Origin: Lachnospiraceae bacterium UBA7054
GTDB lineage: Bacteria; Bacillota; Clostridia; Lachnospirales; Lachnospiraceae
Reading direction: 5' to 3'
DNA: 28,748 bases
Assembly: GCA_002492725.1 (NCBI GenBank)
Contig: DLAF01000033.1
Span: 1 to 28,748 of the forward strand
The translations under genes were made by a program, and so were the position numbers. Positions within the stretch are counted from its first letter, which is position 1, and each line of letters begins with the position of its first letter. Below, in pieces: positions 1 to 8,359 of this stretch. The notes beneath the pieces are model-generated. The model made no database searches, was not told the DNA's origin, and saw nothing but the letters and a program-made list of their open reading frames with translations.

Positions 1-1676
1 TGCAGGAAGAAGTATCGGAAGAAGATGGGGCTGCGGAAGCGGATGATCTGTCCTTAGATGATCTTTCGCTGGAGGAAAGTGGAGAGGGCGAGCCGGAAAA
101 TGGTATAGAGATGGAAGAACCGGAGACGGACAATGATGATCGTCTGGATGATCTGGTATTGGAAGAACATATGATGGATGAGATGGAGGCACCGGATGAA
201 GAGGTGTCTGCTGATGATGCGGATGGTCTGATGTCGGAGGAGGATATCGATCGTCTTTTAAGCGGTGAAGTTGACGGAGAGCTGGGGGGAGATTTTGCTC
301 TGGAAGAGACCGAAGAAGGCGAAGAGAGTGATGATGATCTCTCGGCTCTGCTTGCGGGGATGGACCACGACGAGGAGTTGTCGGAAATCAACGATCTTTT
401 GGAAACATCGGATCAGGGTGTCTCCGCAGATGATGATATGCTGGCAATGCTGGAAGGAACGGATGGTGAAAACAGCGATCCCTTTGACTTTTTTGAGAGC
501 GATGAGGCGGCCAAAGAGGCGGAAAGTATCAGAGAACTTACTCCGGAGGAGATAGCCGCCAGAGAGGGCGGCGGGGAAAAGCCGAAAAAGGAGAAAAAGA
601 AGCGTAAGAAGCTGTTTGGAAAAAAGAAAAAAGGGGGAGACGAAGCGGAAGCGGAAGAAGAGTCGGAAGAGAGCACCGGGATGGAACTGGAAGATCTTCT
701 CAGCACGGGGGAGGAAGAAGCGGAGATACCCGCTGAAGAGAAGAAGCCCGGGCTTGTTGCGAGGATATTGAATTTCCTTTTAGAGAGCGACGAGGAGGAT
801 GAGGATCCTCTGGCGACAGAAGTCCTTGCAGATAATGCCGGTGAGACTGGCAACGTCACGGATGAGAATAAAGAACTTCTTGCAGAACTGAACGAGGAAG
901 ACAAGAAGGGCAAAAAGAAGAAAAAGAAGGATAAGAAAGGTAAGAAAGGAAAAGGCGGAGAGGGCGAGGAAGGCGCTGAAGGAGCCGAGGGCGAAGAGGG
1001 CGCAGAAGATAAGAAAGCTCTAAAGAAAAAGAAGAAAAAGGAAAAGAAAGAAAAGAAGGCCGAGATCGATCTTCTTGCACCGCCGGAGAAGAAACTTTCC
1101 AAAAAGAAAGTGATAACGGTATTCCTGTTCTGTGCAACGATGGCAGCCTGCATTGTGCTCGTATCAACTTTCCTGCCGAATTATCTGCAGAAACGCGAGG
1201 CGCATGTTGCTTACGATCACGGAAACTACGACGAAGTGTTTTCACTGCTGTATGACAAGAAGCGCGGCGAGCAGGATGAGATTCTGTTCCAGCGGAGCAA
1301 TCTTGTTTTGCAGATGGAGCGGAAACTGGATTCCTATGACAATTATGTGAAACTGGATATGCGTCTGGAGGCGCTAAACGCGTTGATCAGCGGTGTTTCA
1401 CGGTATCAGAAGCTTCTGCCGGAGGCGGAGAAGTATAATGTGGTTGGCGAGGTCAGCGACAGCTATGCACAGATTTTGGAGAGACTGTCTGCGGACTTTG
1501 GCGTATCGGAAGAGCAGGCTCTGGAAATTATCGCTTCGGAAGACGATGTGACCTATTCGCAGAGACTTGAGGCGATTATTAGCGGCGCAATCTACGGTGA
1601 GGATGTTCCTGCGGGCAGGCAGGATGTGCTGCCGGAGGAAGAGGAGATCATCGAGAGAATTGAAGGGCTGGAATGA
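1..1676 (+). CDS. Highly charged single-pass membrane protein, 5'-truncated
   Basis: The reading frame is open from base 3, so the true start lies upstream; about 557 residues are visible. The N-terminal two thirds is very acidic (Asp/Glu) with three Lys/Glu tracts rich in KKEKK and KKGKK runs, so it should be disordered and cytoplasmic. One clear hydrophobic segment lies near visible residues 370-392 (VITVFLFCATMAAC...). About 165 residues follow, outside the membrane by the positive-inside rule, predicted mostly helical and vaguely TPR-like (YDHGNYDEVFSLLYDKK). The stop codon overlaps the hisH start (ATGA), so the two are translationally coupled, although nothing links this protein to histidine synthesis. 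I do not recognise a named family. The methionine at 111 is internal to the frame and is not the start. Membrane topology is inferred; the low-complexity composition is seen directly. Confidence 0.75.
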   Translation, partial: QEEVSEEDGAAEADDLSLDDLSLEESGEGEPENGIEMEEPETDNDDRLDDLVLEEHMMDEMEAPDEEVSADDADGLMSEEDIDRLLSGEVDGELGGDFALEETEEGEESDDDLSALLAGMDHDEELSEINDLLETSDQGVSADDDMLAMLEGTDGENSDPFDFFESDEAAKEAESIRELTPEEIAAREGGGEKPKKEKKKRKKLFGKKKKGGDEAEAEEESEESTGMELEDLLSTGEEEAEIPAEEKKPGLVARILNFLLESDEEDEDPLATEVLADNAGETGNVTDENKELLAELNEEDKKGKKKKKKDKKGKKGKGGEGEEGAEGAEGEEGAEDKKALKKKKKKEKKEKKAEIDLLAPPEKKLSKKKVITVFLFCATMAACIVLVSTFLPNYLQKREAHVAYDHGNYDEVFSLLYDKKRGEQDEILFQRSNLVLQMERKLDSYDNYVKLDMRLEALNALISGVSRYQKLLPEAEKYNVVGEVSDSYAQILERLSADFGVSEEQALEIIASEDDVTYSQRLEAIISGAIYGEDVPAGRQDVLPEEEEIIERIEGLE

Positions 1677-2281
1677 TGGTAGCGATCATTGATTATGATG
1701 CCGGAAATATCAAGAGCGTGGAAAAGGCGGTGACGCTGCTTGGCAGGGAAGCTGTGCTGACAAGGAACCGAGAGGAGATTCTCCTGGCGGATCATGTGAT
1801 CCTGCCCGGCGTGGGGGCCTTTGGCGACGCCATGGAAAAGCTTCACGGATATGGACTGGTATCGGTGATCCATGAGGCGGTCGATAAAAGGATTCCTTTT
1901 TTGGGGATATGTTTGGGATTGCAGCTAATGTTTGAGAGCAGCGAGGAAGCGCCCGGTGTGGAGGGGCTTGGACTTTTGCCCGGGAAAATTGTGCGCATTC
2001 CCGATGCTGAAGGATTGAAAATCCCCCATATTGGCTGGAATTCCCTGACCTTTCCGAACCCGGGACGACTGTTTCAGGGGATTGCGGAGGGCGCTTATGT
2101 GTATTTCGTGCATTCCTATTATCTGCAGGCGGATGATCCGCAGATCGTGAAGGCAGCCACGGAGTACGGGACGACGATCCATGCTTCGGTTGAGCGGGAC
2201 AATCTTTTCGCCTGTCAGTTTCATCCGGAGAAGAGTTCGGAGACGGGCCTTAAGATATTAGAGAACTTTTTGAGAATATAA
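1673..2281 (+). CDS. hisH: Imidazole glycerol phosphate synthase, glutamine amidotransferase subunit HisH
   Basis: HisH hydrolyses glutamine and passes ammonia to HisF, which makes imidazole glycerol phosphate and AICAR in histidine biosynthesis (cytoplasmic). The protein has the class I amidotransferase triad: Cys80 in GICLGLQL, His184 and Glu186 in FHPEKSSETG. The N-terminus IIDYDAGNIKSVEKA and the LPGVGAFGDAM block are typical of the family, and its 202 residues are the usual length. Two adjacent ATGs (1673 and 1676) are possible starts; 1673 overlaps the upstream stop as ATGA. hisF follows 15 bases after the stop, as expected for partners that form a heterodimer. Other his genes are not in the window, so this is a fragment of, or separate from, the main his operon. 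Confidence 0.97.
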   Translation: MMVAIIDYDAGNIKSVEKAVTLLGREAVLTRNREEILLADHVILPGVGAFGDAMEKLHGYGLVSVIHEAVDKRIPFLGICLGLQLMFESSEEAPGVEGLGLLPGKIVRIPDAEGLKIPHIGWNSLTFPNPGRLFQGIAEGAYVYFVHSYYLQADDPQIVKAATEYGTTIHASVERDNLFACQFHPEKSSETGLKILENFLRI

Positions 2282-2296
2282 AACGGAGCGGCGCAG

Positions 2297-3058
2297 ATGC
2301 ACACAAAGAGGATTATTCCCTGCTTGGACGTAAAAAATGGCAGGGTGGTCAAAGGTGTTAATTTCATTAACTTTAAGGATGCGGGAGACCCCGCGGAGGT
2401 CGGCGCAGCATATGACAAGTCCGGGGCGGACGAGCTGGTATTTCTGGACATCACGGCTTCCTCTGATGCAAGGGATACGGCGGTGGAGATGGTGCGCAAA
2501 GTTGCAGAGAAGGTGTTTATCCCTTTCACGGTGGGGGGCGGCATCCGCACGGTGGAAGATTTTAAGGCGATTCTGCGGGAGGGTGCGGACAAGGTTTCCG
2601 TCAATTCCGCGGCCATTATGAATCCGACTCTGATCAGCGAGGCGGCGGATAAATTCGGCAGTCAGTGCGTGGTGGTCGCTATTGACGCCAAAAGGCGTGC
2701 CGACGGGACCGGTTTTACAATCTACAAAAACGGCGGCCGTGTGGATATGGAAATGGATGCCGTGGAATGGGCCATGAAGGCGGAGAAGCTGGGAGCGGGA
2801 GAAATCCTTTTGACCAGCATGGACGGCGACGGTACCAAAGCAGGCTATGATTTGGAGCTGACGAGAGCCATTGCGGAGAATGTGTCGATCCCGGTGATTG
2901 CCTCCGGCGGCGCGGGGACAATGGAACATTTTTACGAGGCCTTTACGGAAGGGAAGGCAGAGGCGGCGCTGGCGGCATCTCTCTTTCACTTCAAAGAGAT
3001 GGAGATACGGGACTTGAAGAAATACCTGCGTAAGAAAGGCATTTCGGTACGATTATAA
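2297..3058 (+). CDS. hisF: Imidazole glycerol phosphate synthase, cyclase subunit HisF
   Basis: This is the TIM-barrel cyclase that converts PRFAR plus ammonia from HisH into imidazole glycerol phosphate and AICAR. The two catalytic aspartates are present: Asp11 in IIPCLDVKNG and Asp130 in VVVAIDAKRR. Phosphate-binding loops are visible (FTVGGGIRTVEDF near residue 80 and VIASGGAGTMEHF near 200). The length of 253 residues is normal. It is co-transcribed with hisH, and a hairpin with a T-run about 80 bases after its stop probably ends the transcript. Confidence 0.97.
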   Translation: MHTKRIIPCLDVKNGRVVKGVNFINFKDAGDPAEVGAAYDKSGADELVFLDITASSDARDTAVEMVRKVAEKVFIPFTVGGGIRTVEDFKAILREGADKVSVNSAAIMNPTLISEAADKFGSQCVVVAIDAKRRADGTGFTIYKNGGRVDMEMDAVEWAMKAEKLGAGEILLTSMDGDGTKAGYDLELTRAIAENVSIPVIASGGAGTMEHFYEAFTEGKAEAALAASLFHFKEMEIRDLKKYLRKKGISVRL

Positions 3059-3135
3059 CAGTGCAAAGCGGCCATTTCCGTTTTGATTATAGATTTTATA
3101 GGGAGTGGTCATATTGTGGATTTTGGTATGCAAGG

Positions 3136-3174
3136 GGGCATAGGAACAGGAAAGAAGCGGTTCTATGCCCTTTT
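3136..3174 (+). terminator. Rho-independent terminator after hisF
   Basis: GGGCATAGGAAC (3136-3147) pairs with GTTCTATGCCC (3160-3170), leaving one bulged G, around a 12-base loop, and is followed by TTTT. It ends the hisHF transcript. The 3' arm could instead pair with GCATAG at 3187-3192, just before ung, so an attenuator-like choice is conceivable (see findings). Confidence 0.65.
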
Positions 3175-3220
3175 ATGCGCAGATACGCATAGGGAATCAT
3201 AACAAAGGAGAAGATATCAA

Positions 3221-3922
3221 ATGGCAATGCTTTCGAATGACTGGGCGCAGGCTCTGGATGGCGAATTTCATAAGCCTTATTATAAAAATCTTTACAGATT
3301 CGTGAAAGAGGAGTACAGTAAACGGGTGGTGTATCCGCCTGCGGATGACATTTTTAACGCGTTTCATTTTACACCGCTGCACAAAGTCAAGGTACTGCTT
3401 CTGGGGCAGGATCCCTACCATAACGAGCACCAGGCGCACGGCATGAGCTTTTCGGTGCTGCCCGATCAGAAAGAGATTCCGCCGTCCCTGCAGAATATTT
3501 ATCAGGAACTGCACGATGATCTGGGCTGCTATATTCCCGATAACGGATATTTGCAAAAGTGGGCCGATCAGGGCGTGCTGCTTTTGAACACGGTGCTGAC
3601 CGTGCGGGCGCATCAGGCAAATTCCCACCAGGGAAAGGGCTGGGAGGAGTTTACGGACGCGGTGATCCGGGCGGTGAACGAGCAGGAGAGACCGATCGTG
3701 TATCTGCTGTGGGGACGGCCTGCACAGAGTAAGATACCGATGTTGACCAATCCGAAGCATCTGATTTTAAAAGCGCCGCATCCAAGTCCCTTATCGGCGT
3801 ATCGGGGATTTTTTGGATGCAGGCATTTTAGTCAGTGCAATGCGTTTTTGGAGAAGAACGGCGTAGAGCCGATCGACTGGCAGATTGAGAACATTACGGG
3901 AGGAGAAAGCAGTTATGAGTAA
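3221..3922 (+). CDS. ung: Uracil-DNA glycosylase, family 1
   Basis: Ung removes uracil from DNA as the first step of base excision repair. The catalytic water-activating motif GQDPYH is at residues 62-67 and the DNA-intercalation motif HPSPLSAYRGFFGCRHFS begins at 187. NTVLTVRAHQANSH near residue 123 contains the uracil-specificity asparagine. At 233 residues it has the usual length. AAGGAG lies about 10 bases before the ATG at 3221; the ATG at 3227 is a possible alternative. The last codons overlap the start of lysA by 8 bases (ATGAGTAA), so the two are translated together. Confidence 0.97.
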   Translation: MAMLSNDWAQALDGEFHKPYYKNLYRFVKEEYSKRVVYPPADDIFNAFHFTPLHKVKVLLLGQDPYHNEHQAHGMSFSVLPDQKEIPPSLQNIYQELHDDLGCYIPDNGYLQKWADQGVLLLNTVLTVRAHQANSHQGKGWEEFTDAVIRAVNEQERPIVYLLWGRPAQSKIPMLTNPKHLILKAPHPSPLSAYRGFFGCRHFSQCNAFLEKNGVEPIDWQIENITGGESSYE

Positions 3923-5186
3923 ATTACCTTTTGTGACGAAGGAGCAGATAGAGGAGATTGTAAAAACCTATCCCACCCCTTTTCATATTTACGACGAGAG
4001 GGGGATCAGAGAAAATGCCAAAGCCGTGCAGGAGGCCTTTTCCTGGAATAAGGGCTTCAAGGAGTATTTTGCGGTGAAGGCATGTCCGAATCCGTTCCTG
4101 ATTCAAATGCTGCATGAATACGGAGCAGGCTGTGACTGTTCCTCCTTGACGGAGCTGATGTTGAGTAACGCCCTGGGAATTAACGGGGAGAATATCATGT
4201 TTTCCTCAAACGATACCCCTGCGCAGGAGTATGCATACTGCGCGAAGGTGGGCGGCATCATCAATCTGGATGATATCACGCATATCGACTTTGTGGAGAG
4301 TATTTTAGGGAAACTGCCCGAGACCATGAGCTGCCGCTACAATCCGGGCGGCGTATTTCAGATGAGCAACGGCATTATGGATAACCCGGGAGATGCAAAA
4401 TATGGCTTTACGACGGAACAGCTTTTCGAGGGCTATCGGATTTTGAAGGAAAAGGGTGTGAAGCGTCTCGGCCTTCACGCGTTCCTTGCCAGCAATACGG
4501 TGACAAACGAGTACTATCCGCAGCTTGCGAAACAGCTTTTTGAACTGGCGGTGCAGATCAAGGAGAAGGTGGGCGTACAGCTTTCCTTTATCAACCTTTC
4601 CGGCGGCGTAGGCATCGCTTATCAGCCGGACCAGGAAGCAAACGATATCCGGGTGATCGGCGAAGGTGTTCATAAGGTTTTTGACGAGGTGCTTGTGCCA
4701 GCCGGCATGGGCGAGACGGCAATCTACACGGAGATGGGGCGCTTTATGACGGGGCCTTACGGCGCGCTTGTGACACAGGCGATCCACGAGAAGCACACCC
4801 ACAAGGAATATATCGGTGTGGATGCCTGCGCGGTGAATCTGATGCGGCCTGCCATGTACGGCGCTTATCATCACATTACCGTGCTGGGGAAAGAAAATGC
4901 GCCCTGCGACCATAAGTATGACGTGACAGGGTCTCTTTGTGAAAACAACGATAAGTTTGCCATTGATCGGATGCTTCCTGAGATCGAGATAGGGGATTAT
5001 CTGGTGATCCACGACACGGGTGCGCACGGTTATGCCATGGGTTATAATTATAACGGGAAATTGAAATCGGCAGAGCTTTTGTTAAAAGAGGACGGCAGTG
5101 TGCAGCTCATAAGACGGGCGGAGACGCCGAAGGATTATTTTGCGACGCTGGATGGGTTTGAGGTGTATGGAAAGCTGGGGGTGTAG
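3915..5186 (+). CDS. lysA: Diaminopimelate decarboxylase (PLP fold III)
   Basis: This enzyme makes L-lysine from meso-diaminopimelate, the last step of lysine synthesis. The alanine-racemase-fold barrel carries the PLP lysine at Lys55 (YFAVKACPNP), a stacking histidine at His188 (GLHAFLASN), the glycine loop LSGGVG near 228-233, an arginine loop EMGRFMTGPYGA near 273-284 and the second-subunit active-site cysteine Cys342 in GSLCENNDKF, in a CENND context rather than the common CESGD. I chose the ATG at 3915 because GGGAGGAG lies 9 bases upstream and residue 2 onward fits the family; the upstream in-frame start at 3885 would only add a tail inside ung. Length 423 residues. A related carboxynorspermidine-type decarboxylase is less likely given the length and motifs. 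Confidence 0.88.
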   Translation: MSKLPFVTKEQIEEIVKTYPTPFHIYDERGIRENAKAVQEAFSWNKGFKEYFAVKACPNPFLIQMLHEYGAGCDCSSLTELMLSNALGINGENIMFSSNDTPAQEYAYCAKVGGIINLDDITHIDFVESILGKLPETMSCRYNPGGVFQMSNGIMDNPGDAKYGFTTEQLFEGYRILKEKGVKRLGLHAFLASNTVTNEYYPQLAKQLFELAVQIKEKVGVQLSFINLSGGVGIAYQPDQEANDIRVIGEGVHKVFDEVLVPAGMGETAIYTEMGRFMTGPYGALVTQAIHEKHTHKEYIGVDACAVNLMRPAMYGAYHHITVLGKENAPCDHKYDVTGSLCENNDKFAIDRMLPEIEIGDYLVIHDTGAHGYAMGYNYNGKLKSAELLLKEDGSVQLIRRAETPKDYFATLDGFEVYGKLGV

Positions 5187-5232
5187 GTTTTCCAAAACAG
5201 GAAAAATCTCTGTGATTTCCTGTGAATAAGCC

Positions 5233-5261
5233 TTGCCAACTGCCCGACGGTATGGTAAGAT
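5233..5261 (+). promoter_or_regulatory. Sigma-A type promoter for tRNA-Leu
   Basis: TTGCCA (5233-5238), a 17-base spacer and TAAGAT (5256-5261), with TG at 5253-5254 giving an extended -10. Transcription would start near 5268, about 54 bases before the mature tRNA. Confidence 0.6.
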
Positions 5262-5321
5262 ATAGCTTGGTTGCAGATGATGATTCGGATAGACGGTCGC
5301 TGCAGCCAGGCAAAAATAAGA

Positions 5322-5404
5322 GCTGGTGTGTCGGAATGGCAGACGAGGCAGACTCAAAATCTGTTGTGGGCAACCACGTGTGGGTTCAAGTCCCACCACC
5401 AGCA
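5322..5404 (+). tRNA. tRNA-Leu (anticodon CAA)
   Basis: A class II tRNA of 83 nt. The acceptor stem is GCTGGTG/CACCAGC with discriminator A at 5404. The anticodon stem is GCAGA/TCTGT with loop CTCAAAA, giving anticodon CAA (5355-5357), which reads UUG. The long variable arm GTGG-GCAA-CCAC and the T arm GTGGG-TTCAAGT-CCCAC fit tRNA-Leu. The 3' CCA is not encoded. It is a single tRNA with its own promoter and terminator; I see no integrase or attachment-site duplication next to it. Confidence 0.95.
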
Positions 5405-5414
5405 TTGATTGAGA

Positions 5415-5455
5415 GAAGGGAAACCTTGAAAAGATGAGGGATTCCTTCTTTTTTT
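5415..5455 (+). terminator. Terminator after tRNA-Leu
   Basis: GAAGGGAA (5415-5422) pairs with TTCCTTC (5442-5448), with one bulged base, across a loop of about 19 bases, followed directly by TTTTTTT (5449-5455). Confidence 0.6.
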
Positions 5456-5570
5456 GGTACAGGCAGTTTAAATACGTTTGAGTATGTGCTGATTGCGGTA
5501 GGATCCTCAAAACAAGCATGATTCATTTGTGAGGAAAAGAACTCTCAGGATCAGGCGAGAAAGTCCCTGG

Positions 5571-5599
5571 TTGCAATTTTCATTCTGCTGGTATATTAT
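5571..5599 (+). promoter_or_regulatory. Promoter of the alpha-glucuronidase gene
   Basis: TTGCAA (5571-5576), a 17-base spacer and TATTAT (5594-5599), 47 bases before the aguA start. Upstream, TCCTCA (5504-5509) and TGAGGA (5530-5535) form a loose inverted repeat that could be a control site. Otherwise I see nothing in the gap 5456-5570. Confidence 0.55.
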
Positions 5600-5646
5600 C
5601 ACAGTATCAGTTATTAATTCATCGGAATGAGAAGGAGATCAAATTT

Positions 5647-7638
5647 ATGGGGTTTGAACAGGCGTGGCTTGACTATGCAAGAAAAATTTCCTGTGAGGGG
5701 ACGGATGGGATTGAAGCGGTTTTTGTCGGGATAGACGATGACAGACAGGATATCCTGATTAAAAACAGCGTGGCGGAACTGCAGAAAGCTTTTGCGGGAT
5801 TGTTTGGCAGGAAACTTGCCGTACATATGGGGACGGCAGACGGAGACGGTATTTGCCTTTTGTTCAGGGAAGGGATGCCGGCGGAGGCCTATCATGTTTA
5901 TGAGAACGGTGGAAAAATCACGATCGAGGCGTCCGATTCCCAGGGCATCTTGTATGGAGTGTTTGCGCTGCTGCGTCAAATGCAGACCGGGGACAGCCTG
6001 CGAGGACTGGATTTGACCAAGGCGCCTGTCATGCCGATGCGGATGCTTGATCATTGGGATAATATGGACGGCAGCATCGAGCGGGGTTATTCCGGGGAGT
6101 CTTTTTTCTTTGAAAAGAATGAAATTTTAGTAAACGAGAGAACTGTCACTTATGCGAGACTGGCGGCGAGCGTAGGGATCAACGCTGTTGTGATCAACAA
6201 TGTAAACGTAAAAGATGCGGCTACCCGGCTGATCACGGAGCGGTATGCGGATAAGCTGAAAGAGCTTTCGGAAGTCTTCGCGGGTTACGGTATCAGGCTG
6301 TATCTGAGCCTGAATTACGCGGCACCGATGGAACTGGGAGAACTGCAGAGTGCCGACCCGCTTTCGGAAGAAGTGCGTGACTGGTGGAAGAGGCGGATGG
6401 CGTTTGTATTTGGGCAGATTCCCAATCTGGGCGGTTTTTTGATCAAGGCGGATTCAGAAGGGCGCCCCGGGCCTTTTACCTACGGGAGGACGCATGCAGA
6501 CGGTGCCAATATGCTGGCGGAGGCTGTCGCACCTTTCGGCGGAACGATCATTTGGAGATGCTTTGTCTATAATTGTCAGCAGGACTGGCGGGATGAAAAG
6601 ACGGATCGTGCCAGATCCGGATATGACAATTTCATCGGACTGGACGGGAAGTTTTTGGACAATGTAATCTTGCAGATCAAAAACGGGCCTATGGATTTTC
6701 AGGTCAGGGAGCCGGTGCATCCGCTTTTCGGCGGGCTTACCAAGACCAATCAGATGCTGGAAGTGCAGATCGCGCAGGAGTACACGGGGCAGCAGAGGCA
6801 TGTGTGCTATCTGATCCCGATGTTTCGTGAGATTCTGGCATTTCGTACTTATGCGGCAAAGGAGCATGACACGGTTGAAGATATTGTCTGCGGAAGAACC
6901 TTCGGGCAGAAGAACTGCGGCATGGCCGCCGTGGCCAATACGGGGAATGATGAGAACTGGACAGGACACGATATGGCAGCGGCAAACTGGTACGGGTTCG
7001 GCAGACTGGCCTTTGAACCGGAACTGTCTGCGGAGGAGATCGCCAGAGAGTGGATACGGCTCACCTTTGGAAAGGATAAGCAGGTTGAGGAAACAATGCT
7101 TTACATCCTGATGAATTCATGGAAGGCGTATGAAAACTATAACGCGCCTCTGGGAATCGGCTGGATGGTCAACCCGGATTACCATTACGGGCCGAGTGTT
7201 GACGGTTATGAATACAGCAGATGGGGGACCTATCATCGGGCGGATCATCTGGGAATCGGCGTGGACAGGAGCAGTGCGGGAACGGGTTATGCGCTCCTGT
7301 ACAGAGAGCCGAATGCCTCCGTCTATCATGACAGGGAACGCTGCCCGGATGAACTTCTTCTCTTCTTCCATCACATGCCTTACACATGGAAGCTGAAATC
7401 CGGCAAGACAGTGATCCAGCATATCTATGATTCGCATTTTGAGGGTGTGGAGATGGTGGACGAAATGGTAGAGCGGTTTGAAAAGCTGGAGGGGAAACTG
7501 CCAGAGAAGTCCTATCAACGTATGATGGAGCGGTTTGCACATCAAAAGGAGCATGCGAGAGAGTGGCGTGACCAGATCAACACCTATTTTTACAGGAAAT
7601 CGGGGATTCCCGATGAAAAGGGAAGAAACATATATTGA
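5647..7638 (+). CDS. aguA: Alpha-glucuronidase, glycoside hydrolase family 67
   Basis: GH67 enzymes remove (4-O-methyl-)glucuronic acid from the non-reducing end of short xylo-oligosaccharides inside the cell, a late step of glucuronoxylan use. The family signature MRMLDHWDNMDGSIERGYSG lies at residues 131-150. The catalytic acid is Glu271 in IKADSEGRPGP, and the general-base pair is Asp350 (NGPMDFQVREP) and Glu378 (QIAQEYTG); the spacings (79 and 28) match the published catalytic residues of the Geobacillus enzyme as I recall them. There is no signal peptide, as expected. Length 663 residues, close to the family norm. AAGGAG lies 9 bases before the ATG. The gene stands alone between its own promoter and terminator, with no xylanase, transporter or uronate gene beside it. 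Confidence 0.95.
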   Translation: MGFEQAWLDYARKISCEGTDGIEAVFVGIDDDRQDILIKNSVAELQKAFAGLFGRKLAVHMGTADGDGICLLFREGMPAEAYHVYENGGKITIEASDSQGILYGVFALLRQMQTGDSLRGLDLTKAPVMPMRMLDHWDNMDGSIERGYSGESFFFEKNEILVNERTVTYARLAASVGINAVVINNVNVKDAATRLITERYADKLKELSEVFAGYGIRLYLSLNYAAPMELGELQSADPLSEEVRDWWKRRMAFVFGQIPNLGGFLIKADSEGRPGPFTYGRTHADGANMLAEAVAPFGGTIIWRCFVYNCQQDWRDEKTDRARSGYDNFIGLDGKFLDNVILQIKNGPMDFQVREPVHPLFGGLTKTNQMLEVQIAQEYTGQQRHVCYLIPMFREILAFRTYAAKEHDTVEDIVCGRTFGQKNCGMAAVANTGNDENWTGHDMAAANWYGFGRLAFEPELSAEEIAREWIRLTFGKDKQVEETMLYILMNSWKAYENYNAPLGIGWMVNPDYHYGPSVDGYEYSRWGTYHRADHLGIGVDRSSAGTGYALLYREPNASVYHDRERCPDELLLFFHHMPYTWKLKSGKTVIQHIYDSHFEGVEMVDEMVERFEKLEGKLPEKSYQRMMERFAHQKEHAREWRDQINTYFYRKSGIPDEKGRNIY

Positions 7639-7665
7639 CGCGGAAATGTGCGGTTCCATATAGAA

Positions 7666-7710
7666 ACAGAGCAGGAGGCGGATTATCATCGCCTTCTGCT
7701 CTGTCTTTTT
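7666..7710. terminator. Strong, probably bidirectional terminator
   Basis: A 15-base stem, ACAGAGCAGGAGGCG (7666-7680) against CGCCTTCTGCTCTGT (7690-7704) with a single G-T pair and a 9-base loop, is followed by CTTTTT on the plus strand. On the minus strand the same stem is followed by TTTC, so it can also stop the converging minus-strand gene that ends at 7717. Confidence 0.85.
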
Positions 7711-7716
7711 GCAGTT

Positions 7717-7860
7717 CTAATCAAATAAAGATATTCCGTATTTTATTTTTCTGAAAATTTTAAATCCCAGCGTGCCAAACAGAGAAAAGACAATATAAAG
7801 CGTAGACAGTCCGCCTGCGGCGCCGCCGATAATGACAAGTATTAAAATTGCAGGATTCAT
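7717..7860 (-). CDS. Small hydrophobic membrane protein (47 residues)
   Basis: Translation reads MNPAILILVIIGGAAGGLST... and ends with a basic stretch FKIFRKIKYGISLFD. Residues 3-30 would form one or two membrane segments with a Gly-rich turn. An AAAGGAG lies 12 bases before the ATG, which is slightly far; an in-frame ATG at 7884 would give 55 residues but overlaps that ribosome site and has none of its own. It lies 36 bases after the end of the exported-protein gene on the same strand, so the two probably form one unit ending at the shared terminator. I do not recognise the family. The match of ribosome site, sensible hydrophobic pattern and terminator makes a real gene likely. Confidence 0.55.
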   Translation of the reverse strand: MNPAILILVIIGGAAGGLSTLYIVFSLFGTLGFKIFRKIKYGISLFD

Positions 7861-7896
7861 AATTAGGGTATTCTCCTTTTTCATGATTTGTGTGTG

Positions 7897-8352
7897 TTAT
7901 ACCAGCGCAAAATGTGTGAAAAAGAAAGAAGATTTTTGACCGTCTTTTAGATGCATGTAGTTTGTGATGATAATACCGCAGGGACTGTGCGCGGGTATTT
8001 CACGCGCCAAAAGAAGCCCGTAAAGGGCGTGCATCCCTGTGGAGGAATCGCTGCATAAAAGATATGATGCAATCTGCCTGACAGAGCGGGCCAAAAGTCT
8101 CTGACCGCGGTTTTCTGCTGCGGACAGGGTCTCCGATGGATCGGAATGCCGCATGGAAAGATATTCCTGCGCGGGAAAATGTCTCGCGGCGGAGGTAATG
8201 GTGGCAGAATGGTTTACATAACAACCAGGCTCGCCGCAGACTGTCTCTCCGATTTCCGAGACGGAGGAAGCGCCGGAGCAGATGCCCCAGAGGAGCAGGG
8301 TGAGTATGTAAAGGAAGCATAGTGTTTTGCGGTATGTTTTTTGTGCCATCAT
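7897..8352 (-). CDS. Small exported protein of unknown function
   Basis: The protein of 151 residues begins with MMAQKTYRKTLCFLYILTLL, a basic n-region and a hydrophobic core typical of a Sec signal peptide, with possible cleavage near residues 20-25 (ICSGASS). The mature part has two close cysteines (VCGEPGCYVNHSA) and no domain I know. The frame extends upstream to a TTG at 8388, but a consensus promoter overlaps that region, so the start is probably the ATG at 8352 or 8349. No ribosome site precedes either ATG and the -10 box is only 7 bases away, so the message would be leaderless or nearly so. It is transcribed divergently from the injection-system operon and could be related to it, but only position suggests that. 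Confidence 0.5.
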   Translation of the reverse strand: MMAQKTYRKTLCFLYILTLLLWGICSGASSVSEIGETVCGEPGCYVNHSATITSAARHFPAQEYLSMRHSDPSETLSAAENRGQRLLARSVRQIASYLLCSDSSTGMHALYGLLLAREIPAHSPCGIIITNYMHLKDGQKSSFFFTHFALV

Positions 8353-8359
8353 GGTTGGT

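Noticed and set aside
413..1153. Minus-strand frame of 246 codons rich in Ser and Phe
   Set aside because: It is the mirror of the Lys/Glu-rich membrane protein gene: AAG/GAA runs read as CTT/TTC on the other strand. It has no ribosome site and no sensible composition.
4305..5027. Minus-strand frame of 240 codons inside lysA
   Set aside because: lysA is complete with all catalytic residues; this frame is a shadow with a His/Arg-rich, low-information product.
5198..5222. Hairpin CAGGAAAAATC/GATTTCCTG after lysA as a terminator
   Set aside because: There is no T-run on the plus strand. It may be a weak terminator for the minus strand, but no minus-strand gene runs into it.
5222..5437. Plus-strand frame of 71 codons across the tRNA
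   Set aside because: It runs through the tRNA-Leu gene and its promoter, so it is not coding.
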